Source of the DNA: Corythucha ciliata
Lineage: Eukaryota; Arthropoda; Insecta; Hemiptera; Tingidae
Direction: 5' to 3'
NCBI GenBank assembly: GCA_038030265.1
Contig: CM075942.1
Coordinates: 65,476,926 to 65,540,925 of the forward strand
DNA length: 64,000 bases
Shown: piece by piece, positions 8,915-20,700 of the stretch
Layout: every line of letters begins with the position of its first letter
Numbering within the stretch: position 1 is the stretch's first letter
The notes under the pieces: generated by a model
Database searches by the model: none
Seen by the model: only the letters and a program-made list of their open reading frames with translations
Told to the model about the DNA's origin: nothing
Program-made: the position numbers and the translations under genes

Positions 8915-11897
8915 TTAATCCCTCTTCCACTCTCTATTCAACTCCTTCGCTTTGAGAACCGCGCATACATAGGTACTTACGGCATCCCAGCCCTCCTTGC
9001 TTTCCAACATTTTTGTTGCCACAGTTTCCGGGTATAATTCTCCGATGCGGGCAACGAGCTCGCCCCTGGGGTGCCACCATTTCGAACATACAAAGAATGT
9101 ATGATGGACATTGTCGTCCTCTATGAGGCAGTATCTGCACTGGCCGTCAGCCACTTTCCCTATCCTTGCCAGAAAGGAACGAAAGTACCCATGACCAGTT
9201 AGAAACTGTGTCATGTAATACCCCACCTCTCCGTGATTTCTATTGGTCCACCCCTCAACATCAACAATTAGTCTTGCTGTCCACCGCCCTCTACTCTCCT
9301 CGTTCCATCGCGCTTGCCAGAGCTAGATCGACCGTTTTCTCTCTTCTTTCCTTACTGTCCGCGGGTCTTGCTCTCCCTTGCGCAGATATATTCTCCGTTT
9401 CTCACCGGCCAGGATGTCGATCGGCACAACACCCGGTACCACCTGAACAGCAGGACCAGAAACTGTTCTGTATGCACTGCATATCCTTAACGTGCCTCTC
9501 CTTTGAACTGAGTTCAATCTAATCCGGTATTTTTTCGCACTCCAGTGCCTCAGCCCAGACCTCAGCCCCATATAGCATTACAGCTTCTGCCGTACTCATT
9601 AGGAGCCTCCTCTTTGCTGGGGATGGACCCTGCACAGTGGCCATAAGCCTACTGAGCTTTCGCACTACGATTGCTGCTTTGTCCGCTGCCTTGCTTATGT
9701 GGGCCCAAAATGTGCGCTTTCCATCTAGCATAACTCCAAGGTAATTAATTGCCAGAGCCGCTACCATCTCCTGGCCTTCAATCTTCATTGTTATTCCCCT
9801 TTCTATACGCTTCGAAGTAAAAAGCACGATTTCCGTCTTTTGAACAGCCAGTGACAACGATCTGGACTCCATTCACTCCAGAATCCTCCTCATGGCCTGA
9901 TTGAACTTGAACTGAAGCTCCTCAGCCCTTCGAGCTGTTAGGACAATGACGACATCGTCAGCGTACCCTACCAGTAAAACCCCCTCTGGCATATCCAAAC
10001 GCAGAATCCCGTCGTAATTAATGTTCCATAGGTCCGCCCCAAGGACCGAACCTTGAGCTGCACCTGAGGTAATCCGCTTCTTTCTTGTCCCCTCCCGCGT
10101 GCTAAACGTTACCCATCGCTCGGATAGGTAGTCTTGCAAAACACGGTACAGGTACCCCGGAATCCGAAAATCTTCTTTCAGAGCCTGCAAGATGTCTCTC
10201 TATTTCGCCAAATTGAAAGCATTCCTGACATCCAGAGTGACCGCCATGCAGAGCTCACGGGACCAATGGTTTCCTGTTTTCGCTGCTTGTGCAGCCGTTA
10301 CCACTTCTCTCACCGCATCTACAGTGGACCTACCCGCTCTGAACCCGTGTTGCCTCGGTGACAGCCCTCCTGCCGCAGCAACTGCCTCGAGGGTTCTTTT
10401 TTTTAGCAGTTTCTCAAACAGCTTTCCAGCAGTGTCCAGCATGCATAGCGGTCTATGGGCTGACGCTGTGTTTGGGTCTAATTTACCTTTCCCGATAAGG
10501 ACCAGCTTCGCTGTCTTCCAACGTTCCGGGAACACACCATCTACCAAGCACGCATTATACATTTGCAAAAGAACGTATGGGTGACTTTTAGAAACGATCT
10601 TCAGTATTTCAACCGGGATCCCATCCGGGCCTGGAGCCTTCCGGTCCCTCATTGACTTTGCCGCCTCCTGCAGATCACTCATAGTGAACAGTGGTATATC
10701 ACTGGGAGTCACCGCAACTAGCGCTTGATCCTCCACTTCGTGCGTTGGAAACAGCTCGTCCACTATCCTCTCCTTGACCTCAACTGGCATTTCAGCTGTG
10801 GAGTCCATTCCTTTTAGCTTTTGTAGAACCAGCCTGTATCCCAGACCCCAAGGGTCGTTCTCATTATCGCTGCAAAGCTCTTTCCACTTCCTAGCCTTAC
10901 TCTCAGCTGTGGCCACTTTAAGAGCACGCCGAGCGGCCCTGTACTGCTCCACCTTCCTCTGCGAAAAAGCGGCACTCCCTCTGGCTCGTTGGGCTAGCCT
11001 TCTGAGGCGAAAACAGTTTCTCCTTAAGTCTGCGATTTGTTCACTCCACCAGTACATTGGTCGTCGGTTCCGCATACCACGCTTTTTTGGAGAGCACTCA
11101 CATACCCTGGTCAGCAATTTCATTGTTGCTGCAACCAAATCATGAGAATTTCTCTTTTTTTCTGTCTCCATTCGTTGCAGAACCCCCATTCCCATAACTA
11201 TCATTGTGTCCAGCACCTCTAAATCCAACCTCGCGGTGTTCCAACGTGGAGGCGAGGCTGACTCATGTTTCGTTAAGTGTCCCCCTAAACGGTATCCCAG
11301 GTATTGATGGTCACTGGCAGAGTAATCCTCAAAGACCTGCCATCCCCTTCTTTGCCCTGCAAGACTCTCTGTACTCATGGTAATATCCGGTCTGGTGCCC
11401 GTACATCCAGCTCGGCGAAACATTGGTGCTTCTCCTTGGTTCAATACTACTAATCCAAGTCTAGATATCATATCCATTAATCTTCGGCCTCGACCGTCCG
11501 GGATAGTCCCACCCCACTCTATTGCTTTGGCATTAAAATCAACAGCGATAAGTAATTTTCCCCTCACCTCGCGGGCTTCATCCTCTATACTGGCGAGTCT
11601 AGCTCCAAAACCCGCAATCGACTCGTTTGGAGTTAAGTAGCAGCTGAGGTACGTCACCCCTCTACTGCTGATCCAAACATAGCCCGGGCCTACCCCATGT
11701 TTCTCTATGGGAACTGCCGGTCTGTTTACTACCCATATAGCCGCCGTACCTGATGGGTCTGTGAACCAACTTGATCCCCTCTCCTCGAACGTGTACCAGA
11801 TCTGCTGCTTTCTCTCGAACAACTTGATCCATAAGGGAGCTAGCCGTCCTACTTCTATTAGATTAATCTGCAAGATATTAATCGTGTTGATCGTCCT
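8915..11897 (-). pseudogene. R1-clade LINE ORF2 (EN-RT), multiply interrupted
   Basis: The N-terminus NTILQINL-type start leads into an endonuclease with VDFNAKAIEWG and YSASDHQYLGY. RT motifs follow: RPLCMLDTAGKLFEKLL, QHGFRAGRSTVDAV, LDVRNAFNLAK, SGAAQGSVLGADLW and VGYADDVVIV. The C-terminus has TQFLTGHGYFRSFL and CRYCLIEDDNVHHTFFVC, the R1-type Cys/His end. Defects are an in-frame TAG at 10,200-10,202, TGA at 9,873-9,875 (Trp position), a stop at 9,519-9,521 with a frameshift nearby, and another stop near 9,323. The reading opens after a TAA inside ORF1 and has no ATG before the conserved region, so the true start is unclear. It is inactive in this copy. Confidence 0.87.
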
Positions 11898-13258
11898 TTA
11901 GCATCCTTTAGGGCCTGCTGGAACGCTGCACACCCTTCCCGACCTGCCGTATGAGTAGCTTCTAATCCAAGCTCTGTGCATAGTACACACCTCTCTACGC
12001 CCTTACATTCTGCTCCTTTGTGTCCCACCGATCCGCATCTGAAACAGACGTTCGCTCGGTTGGGGCCCGTACACCCTCTGGCTATGTGCCCGTACCCTAG
12101 GCAAATAAAACATCGAGACACTTCCACCCTCTGTCTTATTCTGCAGTTAATCCAGCCGATACGAATTCTGGCCGTTGTTAGCAGTAATCTGGCCTCCTTC
12201 TCCGCCATCTCAACAACTGCCATTCGCTGCTGCTGGCTATTGGGGTTAGTTAGGAATATTTTCATCACCCCTTTTTTCCCCTGCAGTTTTCCTTCCAGAG
12301 CTTTCCTGACTTCTTCCTCCGTCGTTAGCGCGTCAAGATCCCGGATCTCGATGGTCATACGGTGAACCAGATCCTTTACCGCCTTCGGATCGCCTATAGC
12401 TCCAAAGACTGCGGCTCGAAATTGCTCTGAGAGCTCAGAAGTCCCCCCAAGCTCCAGCAACACGTCCCCCTTTACCGTCTTCCTAATTGACCGGATTTCC
12501 GTACTTGTATCCTCTGGTCTCACCTTCTCACGAAGGTTCTTCAGGATGCCTGAGTATGTCAGGCTCTCCGACACATTAATCACCAGAGCCTCTGGTCTTT
12601 TCCTGGATCGACTTCTTTTTCTGTTGGTCTTCCCATCCTTAACTGCTTCTTGCCCCTTCTCCTTACTGTTCCGCTCTATGTTTGCTTGTACACTCTTCTT
12701 TTTGGGGTCCTTCGCCTTTCTGGAGTCGAGGACATCTGCCGTACATGAAAGGCCCGCTACCGCCTTCGTAGGTGCAACTCTCTTGGCACCCCTGATTGTC
12801 ACTCCTGAGTAGAACGTGGAGTCCGTAAATTCACTCTCACTTTCTCCAGTGCTGCAGACCTCGCTATGCACCTCCTTACGCGGCCTCTTGCGTGATGGGC
12901 CCTTCCTTTCCTTCTGCGGTGACCACCTTATCGCCTGCTCAACCTCTGTCTTTAGTACCTCCCGGAGGGAGCTCTTCTTCTTAAGATAGGCATTGAGAGA
13001 GTCGTAAAGCTCTACCAAAAGTACCAGTCCGTCCTTGATGACCATGCTAACGTTCCTCTGCTGCTTAGTGACACTTAGCATCTTGGATATTTCATTCTTC
13101 ATTAGCTGGAGGTTGGCCCTGTCTTCATTCTCCAGCGTCTGGATCTCCTTCTAACTGCTCCATTGAGATGCATCGGTGCCCGAGTACCTGGCCACACCAT
13201 GAGGGTGTGGTGCAGGGGAAGGGGCGGTAGAGTGGCCTGCTAATGCATCACTGTCCAT
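11858..13258 (-). pseudogene. R1-clade LINE ORF1 (Gag-like, CCHC)
   Basis: Nucleic-acid-binding ORF1 protein of an R1-type LINE. Three zinc knuckles lie near the C-terminus: CFICLGYGHIARGC, then CFRCGSVGHKGAEC, then CVLCTELGLEATHTAGREGC (CX2CX4HX4C-type spacing in the first two). The middle is charged and Lys/Arg/Ser-rich, as in Gag-like proteins. A start at 13,258 (MDSDALAG) is in frame with the main body but is interrupted by TAG at 13,151-13,153. An internal ATG at 13,102 (MKNEISKML) opens the uninterrupted 414-codon part. The end overlaps the start of ORF2. Homology is inferred from motifs and the gene order with ORF2. Confidence 0.85.
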
Positions 13259-13307
13259 TTGTACATCACTCTGTGCTCCTGCTGGCGGAGTTGAACATCC
13301 ATCATCA

Positions 13308-13320
13308 GCCTCAACATTGT
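13308..13320. repeat. target-site duplication, 5' side of R1 LINE
   Basis: GCCTCAACATTGT, the second copy of the 13-bp duplication that also sits at 8,610-8,622. Confidence 0.9.
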
Positions 13321-13980
13321 GGAATTGAAGAGCTTTTATATGCTGTCTGGTAAGATTTTGTAGGGAGTTTTTTCAACTACGGGGGGGCCGATAGTGCGCC
13401 CGATATGCCAGTACTGTTGATCTGCATTGGGCTCAGCTATAGCAAAACGCAAATAAAGAGAGACCTAGCAGAATAGAGCGCTTCGCCTCATAACGGGTGC
13501 ACCAAAGTTCGCCAAAAACACTGTTCTCCACAACCATCTAACACCTGGACGCCAGAGGGAGCCGGACCTGCTCAACTGATCGGTGATCTTATTGTCTAAT
13601 TTAATCATTGTTACCTAATTATGAATTGTTATTTGTTACCTAATTTATTAACTGTTAAATTGACAACTTGGAAGTGTTATTGGTCAGAAACCCTCCCTCA
13701 AATTCTATTATAGTACTCCTGCACAAAATTAAGACCCCCAATCCCTAGTAAGCCCATCACATAGTATTGTAATACTGCAAGTATTACAAGTAGTTAATAT
13801 TGCAAGTACATATAAAAGTACTTGGAAAAGATTGCGAGATCCCACGGACCAGCAATGCCAATAAGAGATTGCGAACCCTAGCAGAGTAGTAGAGGTGCAA
13901 TAGGTAGGGCCTATTTGTACCCCCAGAATGGTGCTGCGTTCACCTGGTATAAAAGCTAGGTTTTCAAGTATTGAGTGGTG
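13321..13980. other. no gene recognised
   Basis: AT-rich filler continuing the sequence interrupted by the R1 LINE. It has short repeats of TTATTAACTGTTA type and AGTATTGTAATACTGCAAGTATTAC near 13,765-13,795. No coding potential was seen. Confidence 0.35.
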
Positions 13981-13984
13981 AAAA

Positions 13985-14201
13985 TAAAGTCGCGCGACCC
14001 ACAGGAACTTGCGACAGCATTTCGAGTGTCGCCAGCGATAATTGGTCGCCGCAACACGTGTGCATTGCCAATTGAATTATATGTTTCTGTACGGTCGCGG
14101 CGATAAGTGTCGCAATGACCGCGCGACACTGGTCGCCGCGGCACGTGTGCATTGCCCCCATTGAATAGTGAGCGACACTTATCTCTCGTGTGCACCGGGC
14201 C
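13985..14201. repeat. GCGACACTT-rich terminal region
   Basis: Contains several GTCGC, GCGACACT and CGTGTGCA-TTGCC words in both orientations, including two blocks TGGTCGCCGC-ACACGTGTGC then ATTGCC (about 14,045 and 14,128). It ends in GTGTGCACCGGGCC. The start of the partner end is at 7,847. Confidence 0.55.
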
Positions 14202-14251
14202 TAAAGCGGCTTCAAGTTACGCAGAAATTTGCTCTTAGTTATTTCTAGAAT

Positions 14252-14259
14252 TTTGTCGG
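14252..14259. repeat. 8-bp target-site duplication (left)
   Basis: TTTGTCGG directly before the CAGTGCCGGC terminus. An identical copy lies at 16,213-16,220. Confidence 0.9.
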
Positions 14260-14459
14260 CAGTGCCGGCTTTAAGGGTGGGCGAGCCGGGCGATAAGAAA
14301 ATTATATCTAAGAAGCGCATTTGCTTTACGAATATATCATAACTATAAAATTCTAAACAAATTAGTTAAAAAAAGAGCGTTGGGATTGATAGATCCACAG
14401 AAACCAGGGCGCACAAAGAGCTAATACACAGTAGATATTTGGGCTTAGCTATCAAGTAA

Positions 14460-15200
14460 ATCGATGGAAATAATTGGAGATTTTCCTCAATTTTTGCTGC
14501 AAATTAGAGATTTTTTACCTTTTCAGCAGTGAGCCTAGCACTTTTTTTCACTTTCAGCTGAAAAGAAACGTTTTTATTAATTGCAGCCGCGTTACTTATA
14601 GCGATGTTTCTCAATATTTACCACAAATTAGCGGCGTATGAACTATTATCTTTTTTTTTTCACTTTTATCCACAGATTACCGCTATTTCCTAGTTTAAGG
14701 CCCGAAATTGCCTTCATAGGCCATGGATTTATGTTTTCCTACATTTTACCCGCAAATCAGTGTTCTACTAAATTTTAGTTGTGAATTAGCGTATTTCTAA
14801 ATTTAGGCGTGAATAAGGCGATTTTTTTCATGTTTATCCGCGAATTAACGTTTTTTGTACAGGCATTTTATCCTCGTTTTTCCCAATTTCATCCGTGAAT
14901 TAGCGATTTTCTGCCGCGATATTATTACCGTATCCTGGATCGTCCCAATTTTCAGCTGCTAATCAGAGCTTTTTCAATTTTTCATTAGAATTAGCGATTT
15001 TTCTCAATTTTAGCAGTTTTTAATTGGCAATTTTCTCAATTTTAGCAGTTTTTAATTAGCGATTTTCTCAATTAACGCTGTAGGCTAACGTTTTTCTAAA
15101 TTTCAGCAGCTAGTCTTTCTTTTGAATTTCAGTCGTGAATTAGCGTTTTTCGCTAAATGAGCTGCAAATTAGTGGTTTTTCTCTGGGTTTCCCACTTGTA
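14460..15200. repeat. ~30-bp array, left arm of hAT element 2
   Basis: Units of the TTTTTCTCAATTTTAGC plus GAATTAGCG type. Two adjacent units near 14,995-15,065 (CAATTTTAGCAGTTTTTAAT) are almost identical, showing local recent duplication. Other units are strongly diverged. Confidence 0.75.
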
Positions 15201-15364
15201 TAGCCTTGAATTATCGTTGTTTCCTGCTCTTTTCGCCTTTCTGCGCTTGCAAAAAGCGGGGTACAACTCAGTTTAACCAAAGAAACAGAAAAATGACGTT
15301 TTTTGTTTCTTAATTTTAGTTATAAAGTGTCATCTTGGCCATTTCGCGACTAAAGTTTCCTTAT

Positions 15365-16140
15365 AGCTTTAAAGTAGTCTTATAAAAAACGCTAATTAGA
15401 GGCTAGAAGTGTGGAAACGACAATTTTCTGCTTCTGACGGCAAGTTTTGCTGCCTCTGAATGGGAAAATGGGGTAATTCATTGCTTTAAGCGCAAAAAAT
15501 CGCTAATTTGCAGCTAAAAATAAGAAAAAGTGCTAATTCACGGAAGAAATTGAGAAAAAACGCTCATTAGCGGCTAAAAACAGGAAAAATACTAATTCAT
15601 TGCAAAAATTCAGAAAAATCGCGAATTCGCGGTTAAATTGAGATAAATCGCTAATACGCCGCTAAAATGGAGACAAATAACTAATTCATCGATAAAAGTG
15701 AAAAGAAGCGCTGAAGTGAAAAAAAAACGCTAATTCGTGACCAAATTAAGAAATACGTTTAGGTAATGCGCGGCGAAAATTGGGGAAAACTCTAATTCAC
15801 AGCTGAAAATGTAGAAAAATCTGTAATTAGCGGCTTCAATGAGGAAAAACGCTAATTTGCTGTTAGAATAAAGAAAAAGGGCGAATTGAGGGGGTAATTA
15901 GGGAAAATTTGTTAACCGAAAATTGAGAAAATGACAAACCGGAGGGTGAAATTCTGTGGCCAATTAGGAAAAAGCGGTAATTTACGGCAAAAATTGAGAA
16001 AATTCGCGGCTAAAATGGAGACAAATCGCTTATTCACCGCTAAAAAAGAGACACTGATGCAATTGAGAAAAATCGCTAAGTGTAGGAAAAATACTAATTT
16101 GTGGTTAAAATGGAAAAAAACGCCATATCGCGGCTTTATT
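15365..16140. repeat. inverted ~30-bp array, right arm of hAT element 2
   Basis: Reverse-orientation units such as CGCTAATTTGCAGCTAAAAA, GCTAATTCACGG-AAATTGAG and CGCTCATTAGCGGCTAAAAA. It stops just before the right terminus region GGTGAAAGATTCGCCCGGGG. Confidence 0.75.
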
Positions 16141-16212
16141 CAGAACAGTCAGTTTATAAGGGCACCGGTGAAAGATTCGCCCGGGGGTGCCGAATGCCTA
16201 AAGCCGGCACTG

Positions 16213-16220
16213 TTTGTCGG
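16213..16220. repeat. 8-bp target-site duplication (right)
   Basis: TTTGTCGG immediately after the CCGGCACTG terminus, identical to 14,252-14,259. Confidence 0.9.
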
Positions 16221-16640
16221 TATAATTAACGAATGGGAATTAGGGAGACCCATGAGGAGATGATGACAGGAGTGGATCAAGATCTGAACCCTTGGTGATG
16301 GAGGGGGGGGGGCAATGCTGATGTTTTTTCTACCGGTAACTCTAAAACGGCGCGTTCTACCGCGGTTTACCGATGGTAACTAAAATTGATATTATAACGC
16401 ACGTGCTTGTGGTTGTGGCTTCACTCACTGCAACTATTGAATCATGTACTCATGTAGTAACCATTGCAATTATTTTATTCGAGTTTTGTTGAAGCACCCC
16501 GCTCGTCCCGCAAGTTCACAAAAAGTCCGCCAGTTGCACTGAGGTGAATCTTTGCGGGGCCAATAAACAAAACAAAGCAAGTGGCACCGGTCAGATGTTA
16601 AAACCAGATTGTTAGTTCATCTTAGCTCGGCAGGAGCGCT
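16221..16640. other. no gene recognised
   Basis: Unique-looking non-coding DNA with a G-run at about 16,303-16,312. No features are supported. Confidence 0.35.
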
Positions 16641-17400
16641 GCTGTATTTATGAAAGATGTCAATAGACCTGCGGCTGGCCCGCTCCACGAATTCTTCCGC
16701 ACTTTTCAGGAATTTCTTGATAGACTGGGCCGTATGAAGTCCCCAGTGTTGCTTGCTGGCGATTTTAATATCGACATACTCAGTGGGAAATCGGATGCCA
16801 AATATTTTTTGAACTTGCTATCATCCTATGACTTTCAGCCCTCTATAATACCAGTGCACCAGAATCCACGGTAATGGTAAGGAGTCCGCCCATCCATCCA
16901 TCATTCCTGGTTCAGCTCCAGCATAATCAATTGGCAGTTCTCTGACGATAAAGCGCATGACGTAACGTTGCACCTTCAACCTCCCGTAGTTAAAAATGGC
17001 AAGTCTGTCCCAAAACGTCATTTAGGAGCTAACCTACTGCTTAGTCTCACGTCTTGGCTAGTTCAGCCTTTGGCTTAGGATTTACGAGATTGAAGACCCC
17101 TTTCAATAGTGTGAACTCTTCCTACACCTTCTTGCGAGTGGATTGGACCGCCTGCTGCCCCTGGATAGTGTCTGATGACCGACGAATGATGAAGGATTCT
17201 TGGTTCACACCTGAGTTGGCAACGAAACGCGATATCTATTTGGATCTGCTTTGGAGTTAAAGGTGTACCTCCGATCCTCAGCAACGCTTGAATTTTTGTA
17301 GTGCTTTCGTTGCTGCTAAGACAGAGTATCGCACAGCTTTGTCCGCCGCTAGACGGCCGCATAACGACGAACGAATTACGTCGTCCGTGAACAGGTCTCG
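16641..17400 (+). pseudogene. LINE endonuclease/linker fragment
   Basis: Plus-strand translation at 16,650-16,874 gives SPVLLAGDFNIDILSGKS followed by FLNLLSSYDFQPSI, the GDFNID block and following helix of a CR1/Jockey-like LINE endonuclease. After a gap, 17,190-17,255 gives MKDSWFTPELATKRDIYLDL, like the KPWFTPEL-RRD linker between endonuclease and RT. The frames differ and no RT follows, so this is a decayed internal fragment. It is unrelated in orientation to the I-type LINE next to it. Confidence 0.6.
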
Positions 17401-17786
17401 TGAATCGTGAAGAATTGTTCATAGGGAATTGAATAGCAAGCCCTTGAAGAAACCCATGCCAGGTTCGAATGTAACGGCATCGGATTTCAACGTACATTTC
17501 CGTGACAGTGCCTCGAGGATGGTTGACTCTTTTCCTCCCCCTGAGACTTCCTTTATGGTTTAGCAAATGGAACGGACCTGTTGTAGTTCGCTTGCATGAT
17601 AACAAAAAATTGACCAATGGGAAGAATAGTAACAAGCGGCCTGGTGCCTCCTCCCTGCATGAGTCCCTGGGACCACCCTTGCATTTATGATAGTTGGCAT
17701 TGGTGTTGGAAACCATACAGCCACTGGTGTAAATCATTTAGGTAGGTGTCAATACGAGGTCATTTAGATTACGCAGCGAACAGACT

Positions 17787-20700
17787 TCAGAAATTGTACA
17801 CATCGAGATAAACGTCGGAATTATTAGAGGCGAGGATACAAGTGTAGTTAAAAGGGTTCGAGAGTTTAGTTTGAAGTTTTTTCAATAGGAGCTCCCTTTG
17901 ATTTGCGAATAAGCTGCAGGACATAACAATGTGCTCCAAAGTTCCATCTACATTGCATGTCGGACTAGATGATACAGAAGGAACGATGGGATTCCTCGCC
18001 AGGCGGTCTGCTATTTCGTTTCCTAGAATTTCGGAGTGCGACGGGTTCCACATGAGGGACACGCGTTTATTCATTCTACCTAGTTCAGCAGATATTTGTA
18101 ATATGTCAACAATAGTGTAGGTCAGTTTTGCCTCGATTTTATAATTTTTTATGGAATCAACCGCACTTTTGCTGTCTGTCATGATCAAAAGATTGTCGTG
18201 TTGAATGCTTTAGAAATACTTGATCGCCTCGAAAATGGCGTATAGCTCGGCCGTGTAAATGGACATTTTGTTTTCAAGATTGAAGCGTTTACCAATGCCA
18301 CGAAGTGGGTCATAAAATGCACTGCCTACATGATAGCTAGTTTTTGATCCATCAGTGTAAATAACATAATAATTTTGAAATTTAGTGTGTAATAGATTTT
18401 GAAGAGATGCATTCATTCCTGAAGTGAAGGACTCAGTTTTAGTGAAATAAAATACAGGGATTAGCAGATTTCGTAGTACGGCTGTGTACGATTCCTCACT
18501 CATAGAAAACAAAGGGATTTTAATAAGAGGGTTTACCTGACTTGAGATTCTGTGTGTTCGCAGGAAACTTTCTGTCAGTAAGGGGGACGATTTTTTGGAC
18601 CAGAAATTAGAGGTTAGATTAAGCGTGTTGAGGTGAGATATCTTAGCAAAGCATAGAGGATATAAGGCCTTTATCTTTAGTAGAAGCTTATCTGCCGTCA
18701 TATCCCTACGTATGCTCAGCGGGTATTCACCCACTTCATTCAGCAGAGCATCCGTTGGTGTTGTTTTCAGCAGTCCGAAACACAACTTCAAGGATTTGTG
18801 TTGGACAACGTCCAGCTTACGAAGATGGGTTTGCGCAGCTTGACCATAAAACACACACCCGTAGTCAAAAAGGGATCTGATAGTAACACGGTAAAAAGTG
18901 AGGGCGATATGAGGATCGGCCCCCCAACGCGTGTGGCAAACAAGTCGTAAAATATTAAGATATTTGTCCGATTTTTTCAGTATGTAGTTTATATGATGGG
19001 ACCAATTTAATTTTCTATCCAGGTAAATACCCAGGAATTTAGCGACATTTTTTACAGGATAACTTTCACCGCCCATGCTCAAGCTATCTGGGATAGGCAA
19101 ATTCCTCATTCTGGAGAATGGACAAATCACAGATTTCGTGGGTGAAATACTTAGTCCAAGGTCGGCTAAATATGCCTTTATATTATGAAGACATTCACAA
19201 AGAGCATCAACTGCTGAGTCAATATTGCCGCTCGTCGTATAGAGACAGATGTCATCGGCGTACTGCAGTATTTTAACATTTTTAGGGAGTACGGATTCAA
19301 TTTCATAAACGTAGATGGCATATAAAATAGGGCTTAGTATATCTCCCTGGGATAGGCCATCCCTCACCATACGTGGTTCCATCAGAACGCCATTCACTAG
19401 CAGTTCGGCTCGCCTTTCTTCGAAGATAGATATTATTAGACGAATGAACCTATTAGGAAAGCCTATATACCCCATTTTTGAGCGCAGCACAGAGAGCCTA
19501 ACATTATCAAATGCACCGGACACATCGAGAAAGAGGGCAATAGTGGACTGCGTGCCTGTAAAACCAGTCTGGATGTCTGTGACGAGATGTGCGACACTAT
19601 CCAAACAGCCACGACCTTTCCTAAAACCAAATTGACTTGGAGGTAGGACATTATTATGTTCCAGCCAGTATTCTAATCGGTTTTTCAGAATCCTTTCAAA
19701 TGTTTTTAATAGGCACGAGGCCAGAGAGATGGGGCGATAGGAATCACAACTATTGGGAGGCTTGCCGGGTTTCAATATCGGCATAATGCAATGACGTTTC
19801 CAGTCCTGAGGTACCTCCGAGTTGCTAAGAATTGAATTATAAATGGACAAAAGACGGTGTTTATACAAGTTAGGGAGGTTGTTAATAATAGGGTATGTCA
19901 ATGCGGTCCAGACCGGGAGAAGTGTTAACTGATTTTTTGAGCACAGATTCAAGCTCTGTAATGGTGATTTCCTCAGTCAGTATGCTTTGAATGCTATATT
20001 CATCTGGGGTTTGTGGTAGAGGAGGTAAGGAAACTGAATCTGGGGCTAGTTTCCCGAGAAAGTCAGAGATCCACTTATCAGACAAGGTATGTTGCCCTTG
20101 AGTAGTCCCACAGCTATTGTTTAGTTTTTTGATTTGACGCCACACTTCTGATATGGGGGTGTTACAACTGAGCTGATCGCAGAAACCCTTCCACGAAGAT
20201 TTTTTCGCGGCTATGAAGACCTTTTTCGCCATGGCACTTATCTTTTTATACTCAAAAAAGTTATTCATAGTCGGCTGACGTTTGAAGTTTTGAAAGGCCT
20301 CCCTTCTCCGCTCCCTGACCTCCGTGCACGCAGTATTCCACCAAACTGCGGAGGTGAGCTTCACGGCGTTCGCTCTACGTAAAGGAATACATTGCTCACA
20401 CGCTGCGTTTACGTCCAAGACAAATTTCTCATATGATGTGCTACCGTTGTTGTCAGTGTATGAACTGTCTAGCGTGGTTCTATAAACGTCCCAATCGACT
20501 TTCTTCGATTGCCACTTTCTTAATGAAGACTTAATAGACGTGTAAATCCCTTTATTTCTCAATTGAATCATTATGGGGAAGTGATCAGAGCCCATAGGTT
20601 CGTCCGTCACCCACCAATTCAAAGACGACGCGAGTATCGGAGAGCAAAACGTTAGATCAAGGACTGAATACATCGATTGACTGGAAGAGCTAAAATGAGT

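Larger units (their letters stand above)
8623..13307 (-). mobile_element. R1-clade LINE, bounded by a 13-bp TSD
   Basis: A 4.7-kb non-LTR retrotransposon in minus orientation. It has the R1-type order: ORF1 with three zinc knuckles, then ORF2 with apurinic-like endonuclease, reverse transcriptase and a cysteine-rich C-terminus. Its 3' end is an A-rich (AAAT) tail seen as T-rich plus-strand sequence at 8,623-8,680. The perfect 13-bp duplication at both edges defines the insertion. Only about 50 bases separate the 5' edge from the first plausible ORF1 start, so the 5' untranslated region is short or truncated. Both ORFs are disrupted, so the copy is inactive. R1-clade members often have target specificity, but this site is not 28S rDNA. 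Confidence 0.88.
7847..14201. mobile_element. TIR pair with TAA duplication, interrupted by an R1 LINE
   Basis: The left end GGGCCGGTGCACACGGGCGA then TAAGTGTCGC starts at 7,847. The right end, reverse complemented from 14,201, reads GGCCCGGTGCACACGAGAGA then TAAGTGTCGC. Both ends are flanked by TAA (7,844-7,846 and 14,202-14,204), as expected for PIF/Harbinger-type insertions. The interval contains the 4.7-kb R1 LINE and a hAT end, so the present length is not the original one. Two separate elements that each lost an end would look similar, hence moderate confidence. Confidence 0.45.
14260..16212. mobile_element. hAT-like foldback element 2 with tandem-repeat arms
   Basis: Terminal inverted repeats CAGTGCCGGCTTTAAGG and (right end) CCTAAAGCCGGCACTG delimit 1,953 bp. 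Perfect 8-bp duplications, TTTGTCGG, flank it, which is the hAT hallmark. The inside is almost entirely the ~30-bp degenerate repeat. It runs as TTCTCAATTTTAGC-AATTAGCG at 14,460-15,200 and in the opposite orientation (CGCTAATT-GGCTAAAATTGAGAAA) at 15,365-16,140, around a short centre. There is no transposase ORF. The termini and duplication are seen directly; mobilisation by a hAT transposase in trans is inferred. Confidence 0.85.
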
